From contig CAJJCZ010000001.1 of assembly GCA_905182795.1 (NCBI GenBank), positions 1 through 42,933 on the forward strand: a stretch of DNA of 42,933 nucleotides. Reading direction: 5' to 3'. The DNA comes from an uncultured bacterium (GTDB lineage Bacteria; Fidelibacterota; Marinisomatia; Marinisomatales; Marinisomataceae). Positions 8,440 through 19,864 of the stretch are shown piece after piece; the first letter of the stretch is position 1, and the number at the start of each line of letters is the position of its first letter. The notes below the pieces were generated by a model, which saw only the letters and a program-made list of their open reading frames with translations, was not told where the DNA came from and ran no database searches. The position numbers and the translations under genes are program-made.

Positions 8440-8489
8440 AGTAATAATATTAATATTGAACAAGCTTAGTTTAAAGAGTAATTTTTGCG
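8440..8489. promoter_or_regulatory. Divergent intergenic region between the surface-protein gene and lpxH
   Basis: Fifty bases separate the two opposite start codons (8439 and 8490). The stretch is almost pure A/T (AATAATATTAATATTG then a GTTTAAAGAG segment), so promoters for both directions must lie here or inside the flanking genes. I cannot place a convincing -35/-10 pair, and neither start has a strong Shine-Dalgarno sequence. Confidence 0.35.
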
Positions 8490-9227
8490 ATGCAGTTACC
8501 AGTATATTTCTTTGGAGATACCCACTTTAAGGCTTCAAGTTCAAATGAAGAAAATAAAAAGTTAGAAAAATTTTCAAAATTTTTAGATTCTATCTCTAAA
8601 AATGAAAAAAAAGGATCTTTATTTATTATGGGAGATTTTTTTGATTACTATTTTGAATACAAAAATCAGGTCACTAGTGATTATGAAAAAATATTTACTA
8701 GAATTGAAGAAATTAAAAATAAAGGCTTTGAAATCTATTTTATAGCTGGTAATCATGATTATTGGATTGGAAAATATTTTAAAAAATATGTCACAAAAAC
8801 TTTTTTGGATGATACAATAATCACTCATAATAATAAAAATATATATGTTACACATGGAGATGGAATTTTATCTTGGGATAAATCATATCGCCTATTAAAA
8901 AAAGTCCTTCGTAGCAATATATTTATTAAAACTTATTCTCTTCTTCCAAAAAGTATTGCATTAAAAATTGCAAATAAAATATCGTATGAGAGAAAAGATT
9001 CGCATCATATAAATGAAGAAAAAATAAATAATATCCATACTGAATTAGAAAATTTTGCGTCAGAAAAAATGAATCAAAATTTTACATATGTTATTATGGG
9101 TCATTATCATCATTCTTATCATAAAACATTCAATAATGGGGAACTAATTCTACTAGGTGAATGCAATGAAGACAATTATAATTATGCTATATTTGATGGC
9201 GATAGATTAAAAATCAAAAATTTTTAA
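8490..9227 (+). CDS. lpxH: UDP-2,3-diacylglucosamine pyrophosphatase-like metallophosphoesterase
   Basis: This 245-aa calcineurin-like phosphoesterase has all five metal motifs of the LpxH family: D10-x-H12 in FFGDTHF, GD49FFDYY, GN88-H89-D90, H122 in VTHGDG and MGH205-Y-H207H. In lipid A synthesis LpxH hydrolyses UDP-2,3-diacylglucosamine to lipid X at the inner membrane. The FFDYYFEY segment and overall size match the FCB version of the enzyme. It fits next to the Kdo/Lpt operon, although it is on the opposite strand. Codons are noticeably A-rich compared with neighbours. Its TAA overlaps the argF stop codon (convergent, four bases). A general phosphoesterase of the same fold is the alternative. 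Confidence 0.82.
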   Translation: MQLPVYFFGDTHFKASSSNEENKKLEKFSKFLDSISKNEKKGSLFIMGDFFDYYFEYKNQVTSDYEKIFTRIEEIKNKGFEIYFIAGNHDYWIGKYFKKYVTKTFLDDTIITHNNKNIYVTHGDGILSWDKSYRLLKKVLRSNIFIKTYSLLPKSIALKIANKISYERKDSHHINEEKINNIHTELENFASEKMNQNFTYVIMGHYHHSYHKTFNNGELILLGECNEDNYNYAIFDGDRLKIKNF

Positions 9228-10147
9228 AGTTTACCACACAATGTAACCATAATAGCATTTTGCGTATGTAAGCGATTTTCTGCTTGCTCAAAGACAATAG
9301 AATTTTTTGAGTCAATTACATTGTCTGTAACTTCTCTTCCTCTTTCTGCAGGTAAACAATGCATAAATAGATAATCATCTTTAGCATACTCTGAAAGAGA
9401 ATTATTAACTTGAAAGGGAGAAAATATTCTAACCCTTTCATCGATTTCTTCTTTTTGACCCATAGAAGCCCATACATCAGTATAAATCACATCTGCATCC
9501 ATCACACCTTTAATAGGGTCGTTAGTTATATTAATCGTAGATAGATTTTTTGATTCTGCAAACTTGATTGTTTCAGGGTCGGGTTCATATCCTTCTGGAC
9601 AAACACAAGTAAATTCAAATGATAGAATACTTGCTAACCTGATCCATGAATTAACAATATTATTACCATCTCCAACATATGCTACTTTCAAATCATTAAT
9701 ATTTTTTTTCTTTGCTTCCCATATTGTAAACATATCTGTTAAAATTTGGCAAGGATGATTATAATCCGTTAATCCATTGATAACAGGAACATTGGAGTAT
9801 TTTTGAAAATCTAACATATCGTTATGGCTAAATACTCTAGCCATAATTAAATCATTATATCTACTAAATAATTGAGCTAAGTCTGAAGCACTTTCTCTCT
9901 TTCCTAATCCAATATCTTGGGGAGCTAGATAAATTGCATGACCACCCATCCATGAAAATCCTGTTTCAAATGACACACGCGTCCTAGCGGAAGGTTTTGC
10001 AAAGATCATTGCCATAGAATGATTTCTAAACGGCCTGAAGTCTTCTTTTGTTCTATACTTATGTTTTAGTTCGGCAGTTAGCTCAAATAAATCTATTAAT
10101 TCATTACCTGAAAAATCATCAACTTTGATACAATGCTTAAGACTCAT
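9224..10147 (-). CDS. argF: Ornithine carbamoyltransferase
   Basis: This 307-aa protein is normal for OTCase, which makes citrulline from ornithine and carbamoyl phosphate in arginine synthesis. The carbamoyl-phosphate loop is KPSARTR (51-57, the common STRTR with Ala for Thr), followed by the HPCQ motif (131-134). The ornithine loop DVWASMG (224-230) and HCLP (263-266) are complete. The SMG signature distinguishes it from the succinyl- and acetyl-ornithine carbamoyltransferases found in many Bacteroidota. It is the last gene of the kds-lpt-rpoN operon, coupled to rpoN by an ATGA overlap. No other arginine genes are in the window, so its place here is probably historical. Confidence 0.95.
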   Translation of the reverse strand: MSLKHCIKVDDFSGNELIDLFELTAELKHKYRTKEDFRPFRNHSMAMIFAKPSARTRVSFETGFSWMGGHAIYLAPQDIGLGKRESASDLAQLFSRYNDLIMARVFSHNDMLDFQKYSNVPVINGLTDYNHPCQILTDMFTIWEAKKKNINDLKVAYVGDGNNIVNSWIRLASILSFEFTCVCPEGYEPDPETIKFAESKNLSTINITNDPIKGVMDADVIYTDVWASMGQKEEIDERVRIFSPFQVNNSLSEYAKDDYLFMHCLPAERGREVTDNVIDSKNSIVFEQAENRLHTQNAIMVTLCGKL

Positions 10148-11436
10148 TTTAATTTCCTTTTTTTAGTATTTAATATGTTCATTGACTCTCTATATTTTGC
10201 TACAGTTCGCCTTGCAATGACAAAGTCATTTGCATCTAATAATTTTACAATCTGTAAATCAGATAGAGGTTTATTTTTATCTTCTGATTCTACAATATCT
10301 TTTATAGCAGTTTTTAAATCTTCTGTTCCTACTATCTGCCCAGACTTTTTTACTATTTTACTAGTAAAAAGACTTTTCAAACTTAAAGTTCCTATAGGTG
10401 TATCAATATATTTATTTTTTACAGTTCTGCTAATACTAGATATATCCATATCAATTTTTCTAGCAATATCTTCTAACTTTAGAGGGTTAGGATTTTTTTG
10501 TCTTTCAGATAAGTAACCATGTTGTACATTAAGAACTTCACTCACTACTTTTCTCAAGGTATTTGATCGAAATAAAATAGTATCTAATAAATCTTGTGCA
10601 CTACTAACGTGATCGTTAATAAATTTTTTCTCTTCTTTAGAAGTTTTTTTATCCATTGCTGCATTTAAATATTCATTAGATATTTTGAACTTACTTAGAT
10701 GTCTATCATTAATTAGGATAAACCATTCTTTATTTTTGATTCTTAAAACAACATCTGGATTGACTTGTTGATTTTTTTCATTGAGGTCTACTATTGGTGC
10801 AAATTTTTTTGAAGAAATAACAGTTAACGCATGCTCAAAGTCAATGTTTGAGCAAGATAGTATAGATTTTATATCCAAAAATTCTTGATTAAGAAATTGA
10901 TCAAAGTGATTAGTAATAATATTTAATGCAATTTCTTCCTTATCATTGATTTGTAACATAAGATATTCTTGTACATTTCTACATCCTACCCCTTTAGGAT
11001 TTAAGGTTTTAACAAATGCTAAGATATTTTCAACATCTCCCATACTTACATCGATAGTATCTGCAATTAGCTCTAATTCAGAATCTAGAAAACCGCTATT
11101 GTCTAAATTGAATATAATTTGTTGGGCTATTTCTTTTGATTTTTCATCAATTTCAGATTGGTCAATTTGACTTATAAGATTGTCAATGGCATTCTTATCT
11201 TCTGGTAAATTAGATAAAAATAAATCATAATTTTCTTGATTATCGAGACCATAATTTTGATTGTCTTTAGATCTAAAATCTTCAGTATTTTTTTCAACCA
11301 AAGCAGGATTTTTTTGGATTTCATTCTCTAATTCTTTTTCAATTTCATCCAGTCCAAGCTCTAAAAGCCTAGATTGAAGTATTTGTTTTGGTGTTATAGA
11401 CTGTTTTTGTCTAATCTTAGTAGAAAGCTTATTCAT
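10144..11436 (-). CDS. rpoN: RNA polymerase sigma-54 factor
   Basis: This is a 430-aa sigma-54, slightly short for the family. The N-terminal region I is glutamine/leucine-rich (QSITPKQILQSRLLELGL at about 12-29) and contacts the activator. It is followed by a short acidic linker, the core-binding domain, a helix-turn-helix region, and the C-terminal RpoN box ARRTVAKYRE (408-417) that reads the -24 element. It directs activator-dependent transcription from -24/-12 promoters. It follows lptB with a TAATG junction, an lptB-rpoN order that is widely conserved in Gram-negative bacteria, and precedes argF. No enhancer-binding activator is encoded in this window, so its regulon cannot be inferred. 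Confidence 0.95.
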   Translation of the reverse strand: MNKLSTKIRQKQSITPKQILQSRLLELGLDEIEKELENEIQKNPALVEKNTEDFRSKDNQNYGLDNQENYDLFLSNLPEDKNAIDNLISQIDQSEIDEKSKEIAQQIIFNLDNSGFLDSELELIADTIDVSMGDVENILAFVKTLNPKGVGCRNVQEYLMLQINDKEEIALNIITNHFDQFLNQEFLDIKSILSCSNIDFEHALTVISSKKFAPIVDLNEKNQQVNPDVVLRIKNKEWFILINDRHLSKFKISNEYLNAAMDKKTSKEEKKFINDHVSSAQDLLDTILFRSNTLRKVVSEVLNVQHGYLSERQKNPNPLKLEDIARKIDMDISSISRTVKNKYIDTPIGTLSLKSLFTSKIVKKSGQIVGTEDLKTAIKDIVESEDKNKPLSDLQIVKLLDANDFVIARRTVAKYRESMNILNTKKRKLK

Positions 11437-12164
11437 TAATCTAATCTAAACTTTTTTCCTAGATATATTCTTCTGACTTCTTCGTCATTTGCAAGCGTTT
11501 CTGCATCTCCAGATTTTAAAATTTCTCCACTATGTAACAAATAAGATCTATCTGTAATTGATAATGTTTCTCTTACATTGTGATCAGTAATCAGTACTCC
11601 TATATTTTTCTTTTTTAATGAAATAATCATTTGCTGAATATCTTCTACTGCAATTGGATCTACTCCAGCAAATGGCTCATCCAAAAGAACAAAATCAGGT
11701 TTTAGAGCTAATGTACGGCATATCTCAACACGTCTTCTCTCTCCACCTGAAAGACTCGAACCTAAACTCTTTCTTAGGTGATTAATATTAAATTGATCCA
11801 ATAATTCATCAATTAAATGATTTTGATCAATATCTTTTGGTAAAATTGTTTCTAGTACAATTTTTAAATTATCTTCTACGGTTAGTTTTCCAAAAATAGA
11901 TGGTTCTTGCGCAAGATATCCAATACCCATTCTTGCACGTTTATACATTGGAAGACTTGTAATATCTATATCTCCCAGCGATATAGTTCCAGATGAAGGT
12001 CGAATCATTCCTGTAATCATATAAAAAGTAGTAGTTTTTCCAGCACCATTAGGACCTAGAAGACCAACAATTTCTCCTTTCTCTAAATGGATATCAATAT
12101 TGTTTACAACATTTTTTTGAGAATAATTTTTTTTTAAACTTTTTGCGTTTAGTGTTTTACTCAT
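11436..12164 (-). CDS. lptB: LPS export ABC transporter ATPase LptB
   Basis: This 242-aa ABC ATPase has Walker A GPNGAGKTT (37-45), a Q-loop in LAQEPSIF, the signature LSGGERRR, Walker B VLLDEP followed by FAGVDP, and the switch His in ITDHNVRET. The ERRR-EICR signature region and ITDHNVRETL are characteristic of LptB, which with LptF/G extracts LPS from the inner membrane and pushes it along LptC-LptA to LptD. Neighbours confirm the role: lptC is directly upstream (8-base overlap) and rpoN downstream. LptF, LptG, LptA and LptD are not in the window. Confidence 0.95.
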   Translation of the reverse strand: MSKTLNAKSLKKNYSQKNVVNNIDIHLEKGEIVGLLGPNGAGKTTTFYMITGMIRPSSGTISLGDIDITSLPMYKRARMGIGYLAQEPSIFGKLTVEDNLKIVLETILPKDIDQNHLIDELLDQFNINHLRKSLGSSLSGGERRRVEICRTLALKPDFVLLDEPFAGVDPIAVEDIQQMIISLKKKNIGVLITDHNVRETLSITDRSYLLHSGEILKSGDAETLANDEEVRRIYLGKKFRLD

Positions 12165-12672
12165 CGCTAATAGAGCCTCTTGGTTTTGTAATTTTCCAAT
12201 CTGTTAAATCAATATTAGATTCAAACCCAGTGCCATACAATGTATCAAAATTTCCAGAAATAAAAGTCAAGTTTGCATCAGTAAAAATTTTATCTTCTTT
12301 GTTATCCCAAAGCAATGAATCTGTCAAAAGCTGTTGTCCGTTATCTGCAGAAACTACTACATTTCCGAATGCATTGATTTTATTTTCTTTCTCGCTTACA
12401 AATGCATACTGAGAAGTAATGAGTGATTTATGTTTATAATTATTATCATACAAATCTACATTAACATCATCTGTTAACTTTAATTCTAAGTTTTCATTAT
12501 TTTGCTCTAAGAATTTTGATTTAATAAGAGCTTTGATATTTCCCTTTTCAGTTAAGGTAATCTCTACATCACTAGATACTTGATTGTGAGTATTGTCTAC
12601 AGGTACTTCAGTTTGATAGGATTTAGAACAGCTGATTAAAATAAAAAATAGTACTAAATAATAATAGTTCAT
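12157..12672 (-). CDS. lptC: LPS export protein LptC (lipoprotein form)
   Basis: This 171-aa protein begins with a hydrophobic stretch and a lipobox LISC (Cys15), so it is predicted to be a lipoprotein. The proteobacterial LptC is instead anchored by a membrane helix. The remainder is a run of short beta-strands as expected for the LptC/OstA beta-jellyroll, including YAFVSEKENKINAFGNVVV and DSLLWDNKEDKI, which resemble the repeated motif of this family. It should accept LPS from LptB2FG in the periplasm. Position between kdsC and lptB matches the classic kdsC-lptC-lptA-lptB order, but lptA is missing here. Confidence 0.85.
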   Translation of the reverse strand: MNYYYLVLFFILISCSKSYQTEVPVDNTHNQVSSDVEITLTEKGNIKALIKSKFLEQNNENLELKLTDDVNVDLYDNNYKHKSLITSQYAFVSEKENKINAFGNVVVSADNGQQLLTDSLLWDNKEDKIFTDANLTFISGNFDTLYGTGFESNIDLTDWKITKPRGSISDE

Positions 12673-13191
12673 CGTAACTCAGAAAGTAGCTGACCTAACA
12701 GTTGGTCAAAATCTCCCCTTGATGCAATAAGCAAATCGATCACTTCTCTGACCGCTCCTTTCCCACCAGTTTTTTTCGTGATATAATGTGCATAGCTTGC
12801 AACATATTCAGGTGCATTTGGAACAGAAACAGCAAAACCTACTTTTTCTAAAATAGGAATATCAATAATATCATCTCCCATGAAACAAATTTCACTGTCT
12901 TCAAGATTATATTTTTTCTTTAATTCATTATAAGAATCTATCTTTCTAATTACTCCATTATATACATCATCAACTTGTAATTCTTCTGCTCTTGAGGTTG
13001 TAGTAGCTGATTCTCTTCCAGTAATCCAGGCTGTCTTAATATCAAGATCTAAAAGTCGTAACATTACGAAACCAACTCCATCTAATACATTGAAACTTTT
13101 TGATTCTTCACCTGCAGTATCTTTAATAAATTGTCCATCTGTAAGGATTCCGTCTACATCGCAAATAAATAGCTTAATATTTTTTAATTCT

Positions 13192-13211
<20 letters not shown>
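12669..13211 (-). CDS. kdsC: 3-deoxy-D-manno-octulosonate 8-phosphate phosphatase
   Basis: This 180-aa HAD phosphatase has no cap domain, as expected for KdsC. The catalytic motif is D18-V-D20-G with ILTDG behind it. Motif II lies in TGRES and motif IV in MGDDIID, followed by SVPNA and KKTGGKGAVREVID, the last being typical for KdsC and mediating tetramer contacts. It removes phosphate from Kdo-8-phosphate after KdsA. The ATG at 13211 overlaps kdsA by 20 bases. An internal ATG at 13199 (overlap 8 bases) is equally plausible, and no Shine-Dalgarno sequence separates them. It is followed by lptC with an ATGA-type overlap. Confidence 0.93.
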
Positions 13212-16312
<3,101 letters not shown>

Positions 16313-16316
<4 letters not shown>

Positions 16317-16624
16317 TGACTTTCCTTCTTTAGCACTATAGGAACTTTAATATAATCTTCAGATGAGTCTGGGCTATTTTCAATAACCGACTCTTTAGAT
16401 AAAGGTTTTTCAAATTGATCATCTCTTAATGGGCTCTTCATATCATGCACATTAACCAACTCATCTACATTTTTTGTATCTACCTCATTTAAAAGATCCA
16501 TATAATCTAATATATTGTTCATGTCTGCTGTATGCTTTACCAATTCTTCCTTTGAAAGTAAGAGTCGTGAAAGTCCCGCTATTTTTTCAACTTCTTCTTG
16601 TGATACTTTTTGTTTTTTTGACAT
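16313..16624 (-). CDS. gatC: Asp/Glu-tRNA amidotransferase subunit C
   Basis: This 103-aa protein matches GatC: VEKIAGLSRLLLSKEEL at the start, ILDYMDLLNEVDT in the middle, and PLRDDQF and a VPIVLKKE end. GatC wraps around GatA and GatB and stabilises the complex that amidates Glu-tRNA(Gln) and Asp-tRNA(Asn). gatA and gatB are not adjacent, since the next gene is kdsB, so the complex is encoded in separate places. It is the first gene of the LPS operon, with 65 bases upstream for a promoter. Confidence 0.9.
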
Positions 16625-16644
16625 AGTAAGATTATTTAAAAGAA

Positions 16645-16671
16645 TTTATAAGATAAGTATCTCTCCATCAA
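16645..16671 (-). promoter_or_regulatory. Possible promoter for the gatC-kds-lpt-rpoN operon
   Basis: On the minus strand a TTGATG (16666-16671) and a TATAAA (16645-16650) are separated by 15 bases, about 20 bases before gatC. The -10 is good but the spacing is one to two bases short. The 65-base gap (16625-16689) is the only room upstream of this operon. Read-through from the exporter operon is possible. Confidence 0.3.
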
Positions 16672-16689
16672 GGAAAAGCAAAAGACTGA

Positions 16690-17955
16690 TTAATCGTAAC
16701 GCATTGAATCGATAGGATTTAAATTGGATGCTTTAATGGCAGGATATAATCCAAATATAATTCCCATTGATGCACAAATCTGAATGCTATAAAAAACCCA
16801 ATCTAATGGAATAACAGGGTCTTGCCCTAAAAAGAATGCAACAACATTACCAAAGGCTAAACCTAAAATGATTCCAACTATTCCTCCAAGAAGTGATATT
16901 AAAATTGCTTCAATTAAGAATTGTAAAAATATATCAATCTTCCTCGCTCCAAGAGCTTTACGTACACCAATTTCTTTAATTCGTTCTGTAAGAGAAACCA
17001 ACATAATATTTGCAATTCCAATGCCAGCAACTAATAAAGAAATTCCAGCAACTAAGCCGATAAAAAGAGTTAGAGATCCTGCAAAGTCTCCAAAAGTATC
17101 CATCAATTGATCATTGGTTGCGATATAAAAATTATTCTCTGCACCTGGGGGAATTTTTCGAATTGCACGAAATACACCAACTGCTTCATCTGTGGCTGCA
17201 TCTACGGTATCCATTGATTCAGATTCTAATATTAACATTATGTCTGCTCTTCTCCAATTTCGACCACTAAAATATTGTAAAAAAGTAGAGATTGGAATGC
17301 CAATCATCGCATCCATACTTTGACCTAACATCTCGCCTTTTGGTGCTAACAAACCAATAACTTGAAATGGAAGATTATCAATTTTAATAGTCTCTCCTAT
17401 TGGATCTGAATAAGGAAATAATTCTTCTTTAATATCGTACCCAATCAGAGCAACGCGTGTACTGTTATCTATATCTTGTTGATTTAGGTTTCTTCCACTA
17501 ATAATCTCATACTTATTCAATGAAAGTATGGCGGCATCACCACCCCAAAAACTAGTTAGCTTATTGTTTAATTCATTTTTACCAACACTAATTGTACGCT
17601 CACTAGGCTCTTCTGCTACTGTTGCTGATATATTTTTTGTAAGAGATAAAGAGCGTTTTAATTGCTCATATTCTGACCATGTAATATTTGGTTTATTACG
17701 ATCGCCTCTACCACTACCTCCAAAACTAATTTGAACTGGATTATCTTTTGTAATATAAAAAACATTAGTTTTCATATCGCTAACTAAACCATCATAAGAT
17801 TTTTCAAAAGTTGCTAGAACAGTCATAATAGCAATAATAGATGATACTCCAACTGTAATACCTAGAAGAGTTAATGATGTACGCAACTTAGTTTGGCCAA
17901 AATAAGATAAGACTCCACCAATAGCATCTCTTAGATAATTGATAATTCTATTCAT
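16690..17955 (-). CDS. MacB-type ABC transporter permease (second of two)
   Basis: The protein is 421 aa from the ATG at 17955. One helix lies near the N-terminus (LRTSLTLLGITVGV), then a large periplasmic MacB-PCD domain (about 45-270), then three C-terminal FtsX-type helices with the ERIKEIGVRKALGARK cytoplasmic loop, and the ending NLNPIDSMRYD. This is the permease half of a mechanotransmission-type ABC exporter. Upstream in-frame starts (TTG 17970, ATG 17967) exist. I chose 17955 because it gives an ATGAATAG overlap identical to the one at the start of the sister permease. Confidence 0.88.
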   Translation of the reverse strand: MNRIINYLRDAIGGVLSYFGQTKLRTSLTLLGITVGVSSIIAIMTVLATFEKSYDGLVSDMKTNVFYITKDNPVQISFGGSGRGDRNKPNITWSEYEQLKRSLSLTKNISATVAEEPSERTISVGKNELNNKLTSFWGGDAAILSLNKYEIISGRNLNQQDIDNSTRVALIGYDIKEELFPYSDPIGETIKIDNLPFQVIGLLAPKGEMLGQSMDAMIGIPISTFLQYFSGRNWRRADIMLILESESMDTVDAATDEAVGVFRAIRKIPPGAENNFYIATNDQLMDTFGDFAGSLTLFIGLVAGISLLVAGIGIANIMLVSLTERIKEIGVRKALGARKIDIFLQFLIEAILISLLGGIVGIILGLAFGNVVAFFLGQDPVIPLDWVFYSIQICASMGIIFGLYPAIKASNLNPIDSMRYD

Positions 17956-19168
17956 GGCGTAATGCATCAATTGGATTCAAATTAGCTGCTGTTCTTGCTG
18001 GAACCATACCAGCTGATACTCCTATAAAAACACAAATCATAAAAGTGTAAAAAATTAATAATAGATCAAAATCGATTGGAAGAGGAGAAAATGCTGACAA
18101 TGCCATAGTAATCAACTTTACTAAAATAATTCCAGTGCTACCTCCAATAATTGATATAGCAACTGCTTCACTTAAAAATTGTATTAAGATATTATTACTG
18201 GTTGCTCCCATTGCTTTTCTTAGCCCAATTTCTCGAGTACGCTCTCTAACAGATACAAACATTACATTCATAATGCCAATAGCAGATACTACAAGAGATA
18301 TTCCCGTCACTAGAAATCCCATTCCAGCAATAGCAATCTTAATTGCATCAAATTGTTCTTGATACGCATCGGCAGAGTTAACGGAAAAATTATCATCTTC
18401 ATCTGGCTTTAATTTTCTCGCCAATCTCATAATCATTCCCACTTCTTCTTTAGCTTTTAACATATCTTCTGGTTTAGTTTTTAGAACCAACTCATCAAAA
18501 CCCCATCTGGTTAAAATGCGACTAAAAGTGGAAGAAGGCATAATAACTAAGTTATCTAGAGTTCCGCCAGGAACCATACCCATTCCTTGTTTTTTTAACT
18601 CTCCTATGACCTCAAATGTAACATTATTCAATCTTATTTTTTTACCAATAGGATTTTCTCCATCAAAAAAACCATCTCTTACCGTACCGCCAACAATAAC
18701 TACTCTTCTCTGTAAATCCCATTCATTCTGTGAAAAAAATCTTCCATTTACAATTTTAGTCCCACTCAACATTTCATCATAGCCCGGATATACACCATTG
18801 AGCTGCAACCATGAAGCTTTATTTCCGAAAGATCCTCTAGTCCACGTATTCTTCTTTATACTTACATCTGTAACATAGGTACTATATTTTGTAATATATT
18901 CAAGGGAGTCTTCGTCAATTTTTGGACGATTACGATATTGCCACCAGTCGAAGTCAAATGACCAAGGCCATGTACCAACATAAATCTTATCATTCCCATA
19001 ATATTCCATAGATTTATCAAATTCTTTATCGATACTTGATACACCCGCAGTAACAATACTGACAGTAAAAATACCAATAGTTAAGCCTAGGGAAGTTAAG
19101 ATGACCCTTGTTAGATTTGTTCTAACTGCTGCAAGGCCAATTAATATATTTTTAAATATACTATTCAT
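17948..19168 (-). CDS. MacB-type ABC transporter permease (first of two)
   Basis: This 406-aa permease has an N-terminal helix (VILTSLGLTIGIFTVSIV), a periplasmic MacB-PCD domain with a long tryptophan-rich insert, three C-terminal helices around the ERTREIGLRKAMGAT loop, and the ending NLNPIDALRHE. It is a clear paralogue of the next gene, so the transporter is probably a heterodimer served by the one ATPase upstream. The start overlaps the ATPase stop as ATGAATAG, the same junction as between the two permeases. Confidence 0.9.
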   Translation of the reverse strand: MNSIFKNILIGLAAVRTNLTRVILTSLGLTIGIFTVSIVTAGVSSIDKEFDKSMEYYGNDKIYVGTWPWSFDFDWWQYRNRPKIDEDSLEYITKYSTYVTDVSIKKNTWTRGSFGNKASWLQLNGVYPGYDEMLSGTKIVNGRFFSQNEWDLQRRVVIVGGTVRDGFFDGENPIGKKIRLNNVTFEVIGELKKQGMGMVPGGTLDNLVIMPSSTFSRILTRWGFDELVLKTKPEDMLKAKEEVGMIMRLARKLKPDEDDNFSVNSADAYQEQFDAIKIAIAGMGFLVTGISLVVSAIGIMNVMFVSVRERTREIGLRKAMGATSNNILIQFLSEAVAISIIGGSTGIILVKLITMALSAFSPLPIDFDLLLIFYTFMICVFIGVSAGMVPARTAANLNPIDALRHE

Positions 19169-19850
19169 CTACAACAATTTTGCCATCAAAAAGCTCTACT
19201 CTTCTTTTTGCTCTTTTTGCTACTGACTCTTCATGAGTAACAATAATTAATGTATTGCCAGCTTTATGTAATTCATCAAAAAAATTCAAAATTTCAACTC
19301 CACTTTTTGAGTCTAAGTTTCCCGTAGGTTCATCAGCTAAAATAATAGATGGCTTATTAGCTAATGCACGTGCAATTGCAACACGTTGTCTTTGTCCGCC
19401 AGATAGTTCGCTTGGTTTGTGAGCCATTCGATCAGATAGTCCAACAATCCTAAGTGCTTCTTCTGCGCGTTGAAGTCTCTCTGTTCTACCTAATGGAGAA
19501 TAAATCAATGGGACTTCTACATTTTGAAGAGAAGTAAGCTTTGGTAGTAAGTTAAATGTCTGAAAAACAAAACCAATTTTTTCATTTCTGATATTAGCAA
19601 GTTGGCTGTCATTCATTTCTGATATTAGCTCATTACTAAATTTGTAGACTCCTTTTGTAGGAACATCTAAACAGCCAATAATATTCATTAATGTTGATTT
19701 TCCAGAACCAGACGGTCCCATAATAGAAATGAAATCATTTTCATAAATACTGATAGAAACATCATCTAAAGCTTTTACAACATTATCACCTAGATGATAG
19801 ATCTTAGATATTGAATCTATCGCTATAATTTCTTTTTTTGATTTAGGCAT
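19161..19850 (-). CDS. MacB/LolD-type ABC transporter ATPase
   Basis: This 229-aa ABC ATPase has Walker A GPSGSGKST, the Q-loop in VFQTFNLLP, the signature LSGGQRQRVAIARAL, Walker B IILADEPTGNLDS and the switch His in VTHEESVAKRA. LADEPTGNLD is typical of the MacB/LolD/FtsE group that powers FtsX-like permeases. In E. coli MacB the ATPase and permease are fused, whereas here they are separate genes. Position after the TolC and membrane-fusion genes shows a tripartite exporter, not a lipoprotein-sorting system. Confidence 0.93.
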   Translation of the reverse strand: MPKSKKEIIAIDSISKIYHLGDNVVKALDDVSISIYENDFISIMGPSGSGKSTLMNIIGCLDVPTKGVYKFSNELISEMNDSQLANIRNEKIGFVFQTFNLLPKLTSLQNVEVPLIYSPLGRTERLQRAEEALRIVGLSDRMAHKPSELSGGQRQRVAIARALANKPSIILADEPTGNLDSKSGVEILNFFDELHKAGNTLIIVTHEESVAKRAKRRVELFDGKIVVDE

Positions 19851-19864
19851 TATACTTCTAAGCT

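Noticed and set aside
9224-10147. N-succinyl- or N-acetylornithine carbamoyltransferase
   Set aside because: The SMG ornithine loop typical of true ornithine carbamoyltransferase is present.
10133-10516. Plus-strand open frame of 127 codons opposite rpoN
   Set aside because: Antisense to sigma-54, hydrophobic low-complexity translation typical of A/T-rich reverse strands.
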